A program made the position numbers and the translations under genes. The notes beneath the pieces are model-generated. The model was given only the letters and a program-made list of their open reading frames with translations, had not been told where the DNA came from and searched no databases. This document shows positions 24,288 through 31,774 of a DNA stretch of 43,877 bases, in pieces. The DNA is from Caulobacteraceae bacterium (GTDB taxonomy: Bacteria; Pseudomonadota; Alphaproteobacteria; Caulobacterales; Caulobacteraceae). Position 1 is the stretch's first letter, and each line of letters opens with the position of its first letter. The DNA is taken from contig PLSW01000091.1 in NCBI GenBank assembly GCA_003165275.1, forward strand, positions 7,237-51,113, written 5' to 3'.

Positions 24288-24315
24288 AATGTAGGCCCGG
24301 CGCCCCGCTGTGCAA
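24288..24315 (-). promoter_or_regulatory. Sigma-70-like promoter for the small minus-strand unit
   Basis: Read on the minus strand: -35 TTGCAC (24315-24310), 16-base spacer, -10 TACATT (24293-24288). Predicted start is about 24282, giving a transcript of about 210 bases up to the terminator at 24075. Confidence 0.6.
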
Positions 24316-24390
24316 AGCGCTGCAATGTCACAGTGGCGTTTGAACTGCGGATTGCCCAGAAAATGGCGGTCCGCCGGGTGCGAACAGCGC

Positions 24391-24418
24391 GCGACAAACC
24401 CGCCCGCGCCCTTTAGAA
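24391..24418 (+). promoter_or_regulatory. Possible promoter of the cyclophilin gene
   Basis: GCGACA (24391-24396), 16-base spacer, TTAGAA (24413-24418), about 36 bases before the cyclophilin ATG. The match is moderate. Confidence 0.3.
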
Positions 24419-24454
24419 GGCGGCCACGCTTTTCCCCTTGCACGGACGAACCCC

Positions 24455-24922
24455 ATGGCCGCCGATCCCGAGAACACGCTGATTCTGACCCTCGACACCG
24501 GGCCGGTGACCATCGAGCTTCGGCCGGACTTGGCGCCGGGACACGTTGAGCGGATCAAGGAGCTGGTGCGGGAAGGCTTTTATGACGGCGTGGTGTTCCA
24601 CCGGGTCATCGCCGGCTTCATGGCCCAGGGCGGCGATCCCACCGGCACGGGCACCGGGGGCTCCAAGAAGCCCGACCTGAAGGCGGAGTTCTCCAAGGAG
24701 CCGCACGTGCGCGGCGTCTGCTCCATGGCCCGCACCTCCAACCCGAACTCGGCCAACAGCCAGTTCTTCATCTGCCTGGACGACGCGACCTTCCTCGACA
24801 AGCAATACACGGTGTGGGGCGAGGTCGTGGAGGGCATGGACGCGGTCGACGCCCTGCCCAAGGGCGAGCCCCCGCGCACCCCGGGCAAGATCCTCACGGC
24901 GCGGGTCGCCGCGGACGCGTGA
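24455..24922 (+). CDS. ppiB: Cyclophilin-type peptidyl-prolyl isomerase
   Basis: A 155-residue single-domain cyclophilin that speeds cis-trans isomerisation of X-Pro bonds. Catalytic and binding segments are present: 'VVFHRVIAGFMAQGGDPTGT' (catalytic Arg and Phe/Met/Gln), 'NSANSQFFICLDD' and 'YTVWGEVVEGMDAVD'. There is no signal peptide, so it is cytoplasmic (PpiB rather than periplasmic PpiA). queA follows 51 bases downstream on the same strand, with a possible shared transcript. Confidence 0.93.
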   Translation: MAADPENTLILTLDTGPVTIELRPDLAPGHVERIKELVREGFYDGVVFHRVIAGFMAQGGDPTGTGTGGSKKPDLKAEFSKEPHVRGVCSMARTSNPNSANSQFFICLDDATFLDKQYTVWGEVVEGMDAVDALPKGEPPRTPGKILTARVAADA

Positions 24923-24973
24923 TCTAACCCCCCGAGCGCCGGGAGCGGTGTTCCCGTCGACCGGGCCCCATCC

Positions 24974-26050
24974 ATGAAGACCGCGGACTTCGACTTCGAC
25001 CTGCCCGAGGACCGCATCGCCCTGCGGCCGGCGGAGCCGCGCGACGCCGCACGGCTGTTGCTGGTGCGGCCGGGCGAGGGCCTTGAGGACCGGATCGTCC
25101 GCGATCTGCCGGACCTGCTGCGTCCCGGCGACGCCCTGGTGTTCAACGACACCCGGGTGATCCCGGCGCGGCTCAAGGGAACGCGGACCCGCGACGACTC
25201 GGTCATCGGCGTGGAGGCGTTGTTGCACCGACGGCTCGCCCCCCACCGCTGGACCGCCTTCATGCGCCCCGGCAAGCGCTTGAGGCCCGGCGACCGGGTG
25301 CGGTTCGGCGAGGGCCAGGATCGCGCCTGCCTGCTGGGCGCCCTCGACGCCGTGGTCGAGGCCAAGGGCGAGGGGGGCGAGGTCACCCTGGCCTTTGACC
25401 TGGCGGGCCCGGACCTGGACCTCGCCATCGCCGAGCGCGGGGTCATGCCGCTGCCGCCCTATATCGCCGCCAAGCGGGGCGAGGATGAGCGCGACCGGCT
25501 TGACTACCAGACCATCTACGCCCGGGAGGATGGCTCGGTCGCAGCCCCGACCGCCGGCCTGCATTTCACCCCGGAGCTGATGGCGCGGCTGGAGGCGCGG
25601 GGGGTGACGCGCCACTTCGTCACCCTGCATGTGGGCGCTGGCACCTTCCTGCCGGTGAAGACCGACGACCTGGCCGACCATGTGATGCACGCCGAATACG
25701 GCGAGGTTTCAGCCGAGACGGCCGCGGCTCTGAATGCGGTCCGGGCGGCGGGCGGCCGCATTGTCTGCGTCGGCACGACCTCCCTGAGGCTGCTGGAGAG
25801 CGCAGCCGACCCGGACGGGACCATCCGGCTCTTCGCCGCGGAGACCGCGATCTTCATCACCCCCGGCTATCGCTTCCGCGCCGCCGACGGCCTGATGACC
25901 AACTTCCACCTGCCGCAGTCGACCCTGTTCATGCTGGTCAGCGCCTTTGCGGGCCACGCCGTGATGCGGGCGGCCTACGACCACGCCATCGCCGATAGCT
26001 ATCGTTTCTATTCCTATGGCGACTCCAGCCTGCTATGGCGCGCGGCCTGA
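24974..26050 (+). CDS. queA: tRNA preQ1(34) S-adenosylmethionine ribosyltransferase-isomerase QueA
   Basis: A 358-residue QueA, which adds the ribosyl part of S-adenosylmethionine to preQ1 in tRNA to form epoxyqueuosine. Landmarks: '[20 protein letters not shown]', '[18 protein letters not shown]', '[20 protein letters not shown]', '[20 protein letters not shown]' and '[19 protein letters not shown]'. The stop codon overlaps the tgt start (TGATG, 26048-26052), implying coupled translation of the two queuosine enzymes. Confidence 0.97.
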   Translation: MKTADFDFDLPEDRIALRPAEPRDAARLLLVRPGEGLEDRIVRDLPDLLRPGDALVFNDTRVIPARLKGTRTRDDSVIGVEALLHRRLAPHRWTAFMRPGKRLRPGDRVRFGEGQDRACLLGALDAVVEAKGEGGEVTLAFDLAGPDLDLAIAERGVMPLPPYIAAKRGEDERDRLDYQTIYAREDGSVAAPTAGLHFTPELMARLEARGVTRHFVTLHVGAGTFLPVKTDDLADHVMHAEYGEVSAETAAALNAVRAAGGRIVCVGTTSLRLLESAADPDGTIRLFAAETAIFITPGYRFRAADGLMTNFHLPQSTLFMLVSAFAGHAVMRAAYDHAIADSYRFYSYGDSSLLWRAA

Positions 26051-27168
26051 TGCCCGCCTTTCCCTTCGAGATCTCCGCCACCGAAGGCGCGGCCCGCACC
26101 GGGGTGTTGAAGACGTCGCGGGGCGACATCCGCACCCCGGCCTTCATGCCGGTCGGGACCGCCGCGACGGTGAAGGCCCTGACCGTGGATCAGGTCGCTC
26201 AGACCGGCGCCGACATCATCCTCGGTAACACCTATCACCTGATGCTTCGCCCCACCGCCGAGCGGATCGCGCGGTTGGGCGGTCTGCACCGGTTCATGCG
26301 CTGGGAGCGGCCGATCCTCACCGATTCCGGCGGCTTCCAGGTCATGTCGCTGTCGAAGATCAGCAAGGTGACCGAGGCGGCGGTGACCTTCCAGAGCCAC
26401 ATCGACGGCTCGACCCATGTGCTGTCGCCGGAACGGTCGATCGAGATCCAGGCGGACCTGCTGGGCTCGGACATCGTCATGCAGCTTGACGAGTGCGTGG
26501 CCTGGCCCGCGGAGGCCGACCGGGCGGCGGAGGCCGTGGCCCTCTCGGCCCGCTGGGGCCAGCGCAGCAAGGCCGCCTTCGGGACGCGGGACACCCAGGC
26601 CCTGTTCGGCATCCAGCAGGGCTCGACCTTCGAACACCTGCGCCGGGAATCCTCCGAACGCCTCGCCGAGATCGGCTTCGACGGCTACGCCCTGGGCGGC
26701 CTCGCGGTCGGGGAGGGCCACGCGGCCATGTGCGAGGTGCTGGACTATGCGCCGGGCTTCCTGCCGGCGGACCGGCCGCGATACCTGATGGGGGTCGGCA
26801 AGCCCATCGATCTGGTCGAGGCGGTGTGGCGCGGCGTCGACATGTTCGACTGCGTCTTGCCGACCCGCTCGGGCCGCCATGGTCAGGCCTGGACCTGGTC
26901 GGGGTCGGTCAACCTGAAGAACGCCCGGTTCGCCGAGGACGACACCCCCCTGGATGAAACCAGCGCCTGTCCGGCGAGCAGCGCCTATTCCAAGGCCTAT
27001 CTGCACCACCTGGTGAAGGCCGAGGAGATCCTCGGCCAGGTGCTGCTCTCCTGGCACAACATCGCCTTCTACCAGACGTTGATGGCCGCCATGCGGGCCG
27101 CGATCGCGGAGGGCCGGTTCGACAGCTTTCGCCGCGAGTTCCGCGCGCGGCAAGGCGAAGCGGTCTAA
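26050..27168 (+). CDS. tgt: tRNA-guanine transglycosylase Tgt (zinc site altered)
   Basis: A 372-residue Tgt, which swaps guanine-34 for preQ1 in tRNAs with GUN anticodons. Core motifs are intact: '[13 protein letters not shown]', '[12 protein letters not shown]', '[16 protein letters not shown]', 'QLDECVAWP' and '[15 protein letters not shown]', with the nucleophile at about D267. The zinc site normally reads CxCxxC followed by His. Here the aligned positions are S305, C307, S310 and H336, so two cysteines are serine (both AGC). Spacing to the histidine is preserved. I chose ATG 26050, overlapping the queA stop; ATG 26035 is the alternative and would overlap queA by 16 bases. Confidence 0.93.
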   Translation: MPAFPFEISATEGAARTGVLKTSRGDIRTPAFMPVGTAATVKALTVDQVAQTGADIILGNTYHLMLRPTAERIARLGGLHRFMRWERPILTDSGGFQVMSLSKISKVTEAAVTFQSHIDGSTHVLSPERSIEIQADLLGSDIVMQLDECVAWPAEADRAAEAVALSARWGQRSKAAFGTRDTQALFGIQQGSTFEHLRRESSERLAEIGFDGYALGGLAVGEGHAAMCEVLDYAPGFLPADRPRYLMGVGKPIDLVEAVWRGVDMFDCVLPTRSGRHGQAWTWSGSVNLKNARFAEDDTPLDETSACPASSAYSKAYLHHLVKAEEILGQVLLSWHNIAFYQTLMAAMRAAIAEGRFDSFRREFRARQGEAV

Positions 27169-27292
27169 CGCCGCCCAACAGCGAGCGCCGGACAACCGCA
27201 GGCTGCGCGTTCAAGCAAGAAAGCCTGAAACCATTCGGCGTCCCAGCCATTGGAACGGTCATGGTTGTCGTCATAGCAACGCGTTACGAGAC

Positions 27293-27844
27293 ATGAGGTC
27301 GACCACCGATTCCTGGCGCGACGAAGTCCTCGCCCTGATACCGGCGTTGCGCGCCTTTGGCTGGTCGCTCAGCCGCAACGCCTCCGACGCCGACGATCTG
27401 GTGCAGGAGACCCTGATCAAGGCCTGGACCCACCGGGAACGGTTCGAGCCGGGGACCAACCTGCGGGCCTGGCTGTTCACGATCCTGCGCAACACCCACT
27501 ACACGACCCTGGCGCGCCGCCGTCGCGAGGTGCGCGACCAGGACGGCAAGTTCGCCGCCGCCTTGAGTTCAGCCTCCACCCAGCAGTGGACCGTCGAGGT
27601 TCGCGCCCTCTGGGACGTGCTGATGACCTTGCCGGACGATTATCGCGAAGCGTTGATCCTCGTCGCCGCGGCCGGAGTCAGCTACGAGGAGGCGGCCGAG
27701 ATCTGCGGCTGCGCGGTCGGCACGATCAAGAGCCGGGTGCACCGGGCCCGGGCGCGTCTGGTGGAAATCCTGGACGCTGATCCCGGCTTCGAGTCCGACG
27801 CCGTAAAGGTCGTCACGGGGTTCAAGTCGACCGAACTTCAGTAG
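27293..27844 (+). CDS. ECF-type RNA polymerase sigma factor
   Basis: A 183-residue sigma-70 family protein of the extracytoplasmic function type. Region 2 is 'SDADDLVQETLIKAWTHRER' followed by 'FEPGTNLRAWLFTILRNTHY'. Region 4 is 'LPDDYREALILVAAAGVSYE' followed by 'EAAEICGCAVGTIKSRVHRA'. The 'GTNLRAWLFTILRNT' and 'EAAEICGCAVGTIKSR' segments resemble EcfG (general stress) sigma factors of alphaproteobacteria, but no NepR or PhyR gene is adjacent, and no anti-sigma gene is present. I therefore leave it as an unassigned ECF factor. It is separated from tgt by 124 bases. The start ATG is at 27293. Confidence 0.87.
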   Translation: MRSTTDSWRDEVLALIPALRAFGWSLSRNASDADDLVQETLIKAWTHRERFEPGTNLRAWLFTILRNTHYTTLARRRREVRDQDGKFAAALSSASTQQWTVEVRALWDVLMTLPDDYREALILVAAAGVSYEEAAEICGCAVGTIKSRVHRARARLVEILDADPGFESDAVKVVTGFKSTELQ

Positions 27845-27870
27845 CGCGTCAGCGCCGTCTGGCGGCCCTG

Positions 27871-28500
27871 TCAGTGGCGGCGCGCCGCCTCGGCGTCCGC
27901 CGCCTTTTGCAGGCGCTGGGCGCCTGGAACCGCGTCCTGAGCGGCGGGGAGGGGGATCGATGGAATGGCGCAACGCCCCTCCAGGCCCAAACCCTTGAGA
28001 TAGGCCCGGCGAACGGCGCCGGCGGTGATGGCGGCGGTCACCAGCCGGTCGTGCTGTTCGGCGCCGGACAGGCGCCGCACCCAGCTGCGCATCGGCACGA
28101 CGCTTTCCGCGGCGCCGCGGATGGCGTCGATGGCCGCGTCGCCCGCCAGGCCCCTGCCCCGCTGAATGAGACCGGGGTTCGCCCGCGTCGACGGAAGGTC
28201 GAGATCAGGACCCAGGGCGTCGTTCAGCGGTGCGATCTCGGCGGTGATCTCCAGGCAGGTCAGCGGCCGGGGCCGGGCATAGGGTGCGTCCATCGCGTCC
28301 AGCAACACGTCGGGAATCTTCGTGCGCACCAGATTGACGTCATGCAGGGGCTGGGCGAGGGCGCCGCTCACCCGGCCCGTGGTGGTCACGGGCGGGCGCC
28401 CAGGCTGGTTGACCTCGGCCGGCTTCTGGGTGGCGCACCCACCGATCACGGCCGTTGCCAAAGCAAGCGCGACAGCGCGCAGGGGGGAGCGGTGACTCAT
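27871..28500 (-). CDS. Predicted lipoprotein of unknown function
   Basis: A 209-residue protein with a lipoprotein signal ('ALALATAVIGGC', Cys at about residue 22). The mature part has 'VNLVRTKIPDVLLDAMDAPY', 'PLTCLEITAEIAPLNDALGP' (mixed helical) and a C-terminal Ala-rich helix. I do not recognise the family. ATG 28500 is chosen over an upstream TTG at 28509. It converges on the ECF sigma gene with 26 bases between. Confidence 0.7.
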   Translation of the reverse strand: MSHRSPLRAVALALATAVIGGCATQKPAEVNQPGRPPVTTTGRVSGALAQPLHDVNLVRTKIPDVLLDAMDAPYARPRPLTCLEITAEIAPLNDALGPDLDLPSTRANPGLIQRGRGLAGDAAIDAIRGAAESVVPMRSWVRRLSGAEQHDRLVTAAITAGAVRRAYLKGLGLEGRCAIPSIPLPAAQDAVPGAQRLQKAADAEAARRH

Positions 28501-28552
28501 GGCTTGCAACCTACAGCGCCGTTTGTTGCCCGACCATGATTTTGCGCAACCC

Positions 28553-28581
28553 TTGCCGCCCGCGGGCGGCCCGACTATGGT
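28553..28581 (+). promoter_or_regulatory. Promoter of tRNA-Lys
   Basis: TTGCCG (28553-28558), 17-base spacer, TATGGT (28576-28581), 41 bases before the tRNA. Good spacing and -10 box. Confidence 0.55.
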
Positions 28582-28621
28582 CCGCGCCGCTTTCAGGGCG
28601 ACCCACGGGTCCGCCGCGAGC

Positions 28622-28696
28622 GGGCCGGTAGCTCAGGGGTAGAGCATTCGACTTTTAATCGAATGGTCGAGGGTTCGAATCCCTCCCGGCCTACCA
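28622..28696 (+). tRNA. tRNA-Lys (anticodon TTT)
   Basis: The acceptor stem GGGCCGG (28622-28628) pairs with CCGGCCT (28686-28692) with a G-U first pair. The anticodon stem TTCGA/TCGAA encloses CTTTTAA, giving anticodon TTT (lysine, AAA/AAG). The T-loop is TTCGAAT and CCA is encoded at 28694-28696. Confidence 0.96.
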
Positions 28697-28731
28697 TTTC
28701 GGCATGGGCGCCAGCCTGGGTCGCCACGGCG

Positions 28732-30510
28732 TCATGGGTGGAGCAGCGGCCAGAAGACCGCGATCAGCGGCGCGCCGACGAAGATGACCAGCAGCGACAG
28801 CGGCAGGCCCAGCCGGGCGTAGTCGCCGAATCGATAGCCGCCGGGTCCCATCACCAGGGTGTTGCACTGGTGGCCGATGGGGGTGAGGAAGTCGCAGCCG
28901 GCCCCCGTCGCCACCGCCATCAGGAAGGCGTCCGGATTGAGGTGGAGCCGGCTGGCGAGGGCGACGCCGATCGGCGCCAGCACCAGGACTGTCGGTGCGT
29001 TGTGCAGAAAGGGCGAGCAGGCCATGGCGGTGATCATGAGCGCGCCCAGGATCGCCAGCGGCGGCAGGGCGTGCAGGGTGGTTGCGAGGCCGCCGGCGAT
29101 CAGGCCGGTCCCGCCGGTGGCCTGTACGGCCTCGCTGAGCGGCGTGAGGGCGCCGATGAGGATCAGAACCTGGCCTTCGAGGGAACCATAGGCTTCCCGC
29201 ATCGACAGGCCGCCCGTCGCCACGATCAGCACGGCCGCCCCGAAGAAGGCGAGGGCGACCGGCGCCAGCTTGACGGCGATCAGCACCATGGCCACCGCCA
29301 GGATGGCCAGCGGCAGGAACCGCCGGTGGACGCCGGCCACCTGGACCTCACGTTCGGCAAGGGGCAGGGCGCCGAGGGCCTGAAGGGCGCCCGGCAAGGT
29401 CTTCTCCCCGGCCTCCAGCACCAGTACGTCCCCCGGCCGCAGGCGCACTTCGCTCAGGCGTTCGGAGATCTGGGCGCCGTTGCGGCTGATCGCGAGCAGG
29501 TTGACGCCGAAGTGCGGATTGAGCTGCAAGCGCCCGGCGGAACGGCCGGCGAGAACCGATCCGGTCTGGACGACCGCCTCAATGGACCGGGTCTCGTCCT
29601 TGGCCTCGTCTTTTTCGACGGTCTTGCCGGCGCGGGCATGCATCAGGGGGGTGCGGGTGAAGACTGCGCTCAGTCGCTCCTGCGGGCCTTCTAGGACGAG
29701 CACGTCTCCTGGCTGCAGCCTGTGGCCGGGGCGAGGACGATCGGTCCGGCGGCCGGCGCGCATGAGGGCGGAGGGCTTCACGCCATCGGCGGCGAGCTTG
29801 AGGTCCGCGAGGGTGGCCAGGGCGCCGGGCCAATCCTCCGGCAGTCGCGCTTCCGTGGTGAAGGGGGCGTCGAGCACCTCGCCCATGTCGGCGCCGCCCT
29901 GGCGGTTGGCGGGCAACAACCGCCATCCGAAGCTGACGAAGATCAGGCCTAGGGCGGTCAGGGACAGGCCGACCGGCGCAAAGTCGAACATCTGGAACGG
30001 CTTGCCCAGGGTGTCCTCGCGCACCTGGCTGACGATGATGTTGGTCGAGGTGCCGGCGAGGGTGACCAGGCCGCCGATCAGCGACATGAACGACATTGGC
30101 ATCAGCAGGGAGGACCGCGAGGTCCCGGTCGTGCGGCTCAGCCTGATGGCCACCGGCATCAGAATGGCGAGGGCCCCGACATTCTTGGTGGCCATGGACA
30201 ACAGCGCCGTCGCGCCGGCGAGGGCGGGAACCTGCACCGAGGTGGTCTTGAGCCGTGACAGCAGCGGCTTCAGGAACTGCTCGATCACCCCGGACCGGGC
30301 CACGGCGGCGCTGATCACCAGGGCGCAAGCGATGATCACCACCACATCGCTGGTGAAGCCCGAAAACGCCCGCTTGATCGGGACCACGCCCAGGGTGACA
30401 CCCGCCAACAGGGCGATCAGGGCCACCAGGTCATAACGGAACCGCCCCCAGGCGAAGAGCAGGACCGCGCCGCCAACGATCGCAAACGTGAGGGCCTGCG
30501 TCGACGTCAT
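28732..30510 (-). CDS. SLC13/DASS-type anion transporter with RCK_C domains
   Basis: A 592-residue inner-membrane protein. The two halves of the SLC13-type transport domain flank two cytoplasmic RCK_C (TrkA-C) domains at about residues 210-395. Transport landmarks: 'TKNVGALAILMPVAIRLSR', 'LIGGLVTLAGTSTNIIVS' in the first half and 'NAPTVLVLAPIGVALASRL' and 'GAGCDFLTPIGHQCNTLVM' in the second; the SNT-like 'TSTN' and 'HQCNT' motifs bind substrate and Na+ in the family. RCK_C segments: 'LQPGDVLVLEGPQERLSAVF' and 'VRLRPGDVLVLEAGEKTLPG'. Dicarboxylate, citrate or sulfate are possible substrates. Start ATG 30510 has AGGAGG 4 bases upstream; a frame extending to 30615 is rejected. Confidence 0.88.
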   Translation of the reverse strand: MTSTQALTFAIVGGAVLLFAWGRFRYDLVALIALLAGVTLGVVPIKRAFSGFTSDVVVIIACALVISAAVARSGVIEQFLKPLLSRLKTTSVQVPALAGATALLSMATKNVGALAILMPVAIRLSRTTGTSRSSLLMPMSFMSLIGGLVTLAGTSTNIIVSQVREDTLGKPFQMFDFAPVGLSLTALGLIFVSFGWRLLPANRQGGADMGEVLDAPFTTEARLPEDWPGALATLADLKLAADGVKPSALMRAGRRTDRPRPGHRLQPGDVLVLEGPQERLSAVFTRTPLMHARAGKTVEKDEAKDETRSIEAVVQTGSVLAGRSAGRLQLNPHFGVNLLAISRNGAQISERLSEVRLRPGDVLVLEAGEKTLPGALQALGALPLAEREVQVAGVHRRFLPLAILAVAMVLIAVKLAPVALAFFGAAVLIVATGGLSMREAYGSLEGQVLILIGALTPLSEAVQATGGTGLIAGGLATTLHALPPLAILGALMITAMACSPFLHNAPTVLVLAPIGVALASRLHLNPDAFLMAVATGAGCDFLTPIGHQCNTLVMGPGGYRFGDYARLGLPLSLLVIFVGAPLIAVFWPLLHP

Positions 30511-30653
30511 GAGCCCTCCTGGCCGGCCGATCTTCCCTACAAGGCCCAGGGCCGGCCTAGGTTCCTGATCGGCGCAGCCCGAAGGCAGCGGCGTCGGCGC
30601 CTTTGACCATGCCAAGGGAAGTCGGGTCCGCTGCCGTCAAACACTGAGGAGGA

Positions 30654-30776
30654 ATGGCCATGAAGGCGCTGCTGTACCAGGGCGAACGGGAATTCGGCAC
30701 GAGGATTTCCCCGATCCCGCCATCACCGCGGACACGGACGCCATCATCCGCATGGATCGCTGCGCCGCGAGCTCAC
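30654..30776 (+). pseudogene. Remnant of a zinc-dependent alcohol dehydrogenase (N-terminus only, frameshifted)
   Basis: A ribosome site (GAGGAGG, 30646-30652) precedes ATG 30654, which reads 'MAMKALLYQGERE', the typical start of GroES-like zinc alcohol dehydrogenases. The match continues in another frame from 30701 as 'EDFPDPAITADTDAIIRMDR' followed by CAAS, corresponding to the family's 'PDP.I..PTDAI.RI...C'. The frame change and the loss of everything after about 'RCA' show a truncated, frameshifted fragment. The remaining sequence runs into the tail of the convergent transglutaminase gene, so an ancient deletion probably joined them. Confidence 0.75.
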
Positions 30777-30796
30777 CGGATAAGGCGTGGGCGGCG

Positions 30797-31771
30797 CTAT
30801 TGCTGCTGTTGTTGCAGTTGGTGATCCAGGGCCAGGGCGGAGGCGTGCCGACGGCGGCCAGCGCTGGTGGCGGCCCGGCCCATGCGCAGGAATTCCGGCT
30901 CCGAGGTGGCGACCCGAGCCTGGCGGACGGAGACGCCGACGGAGAGTTCGCTGTCGGCGTCACCCTTGAACACGCCCCGGGTGGGCGGCACGTCGCCATA
31001 GTCGCGGCCGGTGGCGACGATCACATGCCGCTCCCCCGCGAGGGCGTTGTTGGTCGGATCGAAGCCGACCCAACGCAGGGATGGCAGGAAGACCTCGACC
31101 CAGGCGTGGGTCGCGTCCGGATCGGAGCGATCGCCGCCCGACTGGTCCGTGAACAGGTAGCCGGACACGTAGCGCGTGGGCAGACCCCAGGACCGGCAGA
31201 TGGCGATCATGATGTGGGCGAAGTCCTGGCAGACCCCGCGGCCCGCCATCAGCGCATGATCGATGGGGCTGTCCGCCTCGGTCACGCCCGGCTGGTATTC
31301 GAGGGCGCCGTAGATGGCCTGGTTCAGGGCCAGCACGGCGCTGAGCGGATCATCGTGGCGCAGAGCTTCGATACCGTGCGTCTTCGAAAAGGCCTCCAGG
31401 GCCTCGGTCTGCACCGCGTAGCCGTGGGGACCGAGGAAATCGAACCATTCGCCGCGGACGAACTCGCTGCGCAACCGGTCCCATTCGCCCTTGTCCAGGC
31501 GCTCCGGCAAGGCGTCCATCGGCTCGGTCTCCACCGCGCAGCGGGCGTGGATCTTCAGCCGGTCGTGGGGTTGGGGGACGTCGAAGTGGTAGACGGCGTT
31601 GTCGAAGGCGTCGGCGTAGGAGAACAGCTGCGCCGCCGGATCGATCTCAAGCTCGAAGCTGACCAGCCGCTGGCGATGGCTGCGCTGGGGCTGCATCCAG
31701 ATCTCCATGACACTCTCGCGAACCATGGCGCTGTAGTGGAATTCGGTGCGGTGGCGGATTTCAAGAAGCAT
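30797..31771 (-). CDS. Transglutaminase-like cysteine peptidase family protein
   Basis: A 324-residue protein with an N-terminal bacterial transglutaminase-like domain ('LLEIRHRTEFHYSAMVRESV') and a core transglutaminase fold with the triad C181 ('MAGRGVCQDFAHIMIA'), H222 ('DATHAWVEVFLP') and D238 ('WVGFDPTNN'). Such proteins may act as proteases, amidases or cross-linking enzymes; here it is the last gene of the ATP-grasp/Alpha-E set. It starts 3 bases after the Alpha-E stop. The last residues are 'QLQQQQQ', an odd glutamine tail. No signal peptide. Confidence 0.9.
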   Translation of the reverse strand: MLLEIRHRTEFHYSAMVRESVMEIWMQPQRSHRQRLVSFELEIDPAAQLFSYADAFDNAVYHFDVPQPHDRLKIHARCAVETEPMDALPERLDKGEWDRLRSEFVRGEWFDFLGPHGYAVQTEALEAFSKTHGIEALRHDDPLSAVLALNQAIYGALEYQPGVTEADSPIDHALMAGRGVCQDFAHIMIAICRSWGLPTRYVSGYLFTDQSGGDRSDPDATHAWVEVFLPSLRWVGFDPTNNALAGERHVIVATGRDYGDVPPTRGVFKGDADSELSVGVSVRQARVATSEPEFLRMGRAATSAGRRRHASALALDHQLQQQQQ

Positions 31772-31774
31772 GGG

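Larger units (their letters stand above)
24053..24454. other. 402-base gap between annotated large genes; contains a small minus-strand unit
   Basis: No large gene fits here. On the minus strand, in order of transcription, it holds a promoter (24315-24288), a leader with a strong ribosome-binding region (24267-24251), a 22-codon frame (24250-24182), a tetraloop hairpin (24146-24129) and a terminator (24107-24075). Those items are listed separately. The part right of 24316 holds a weak plus-strand promoter for the cyclophilin gene. Confidence 0.7.

Noticed and set aside
27252-27285. EcfG-type promoter (GGAAC ... CGTT) before the ECF sigma gene
   Set aside because: The two boxes are 25 bases apart, not 16 to 17, so they cannot form such a promoter.
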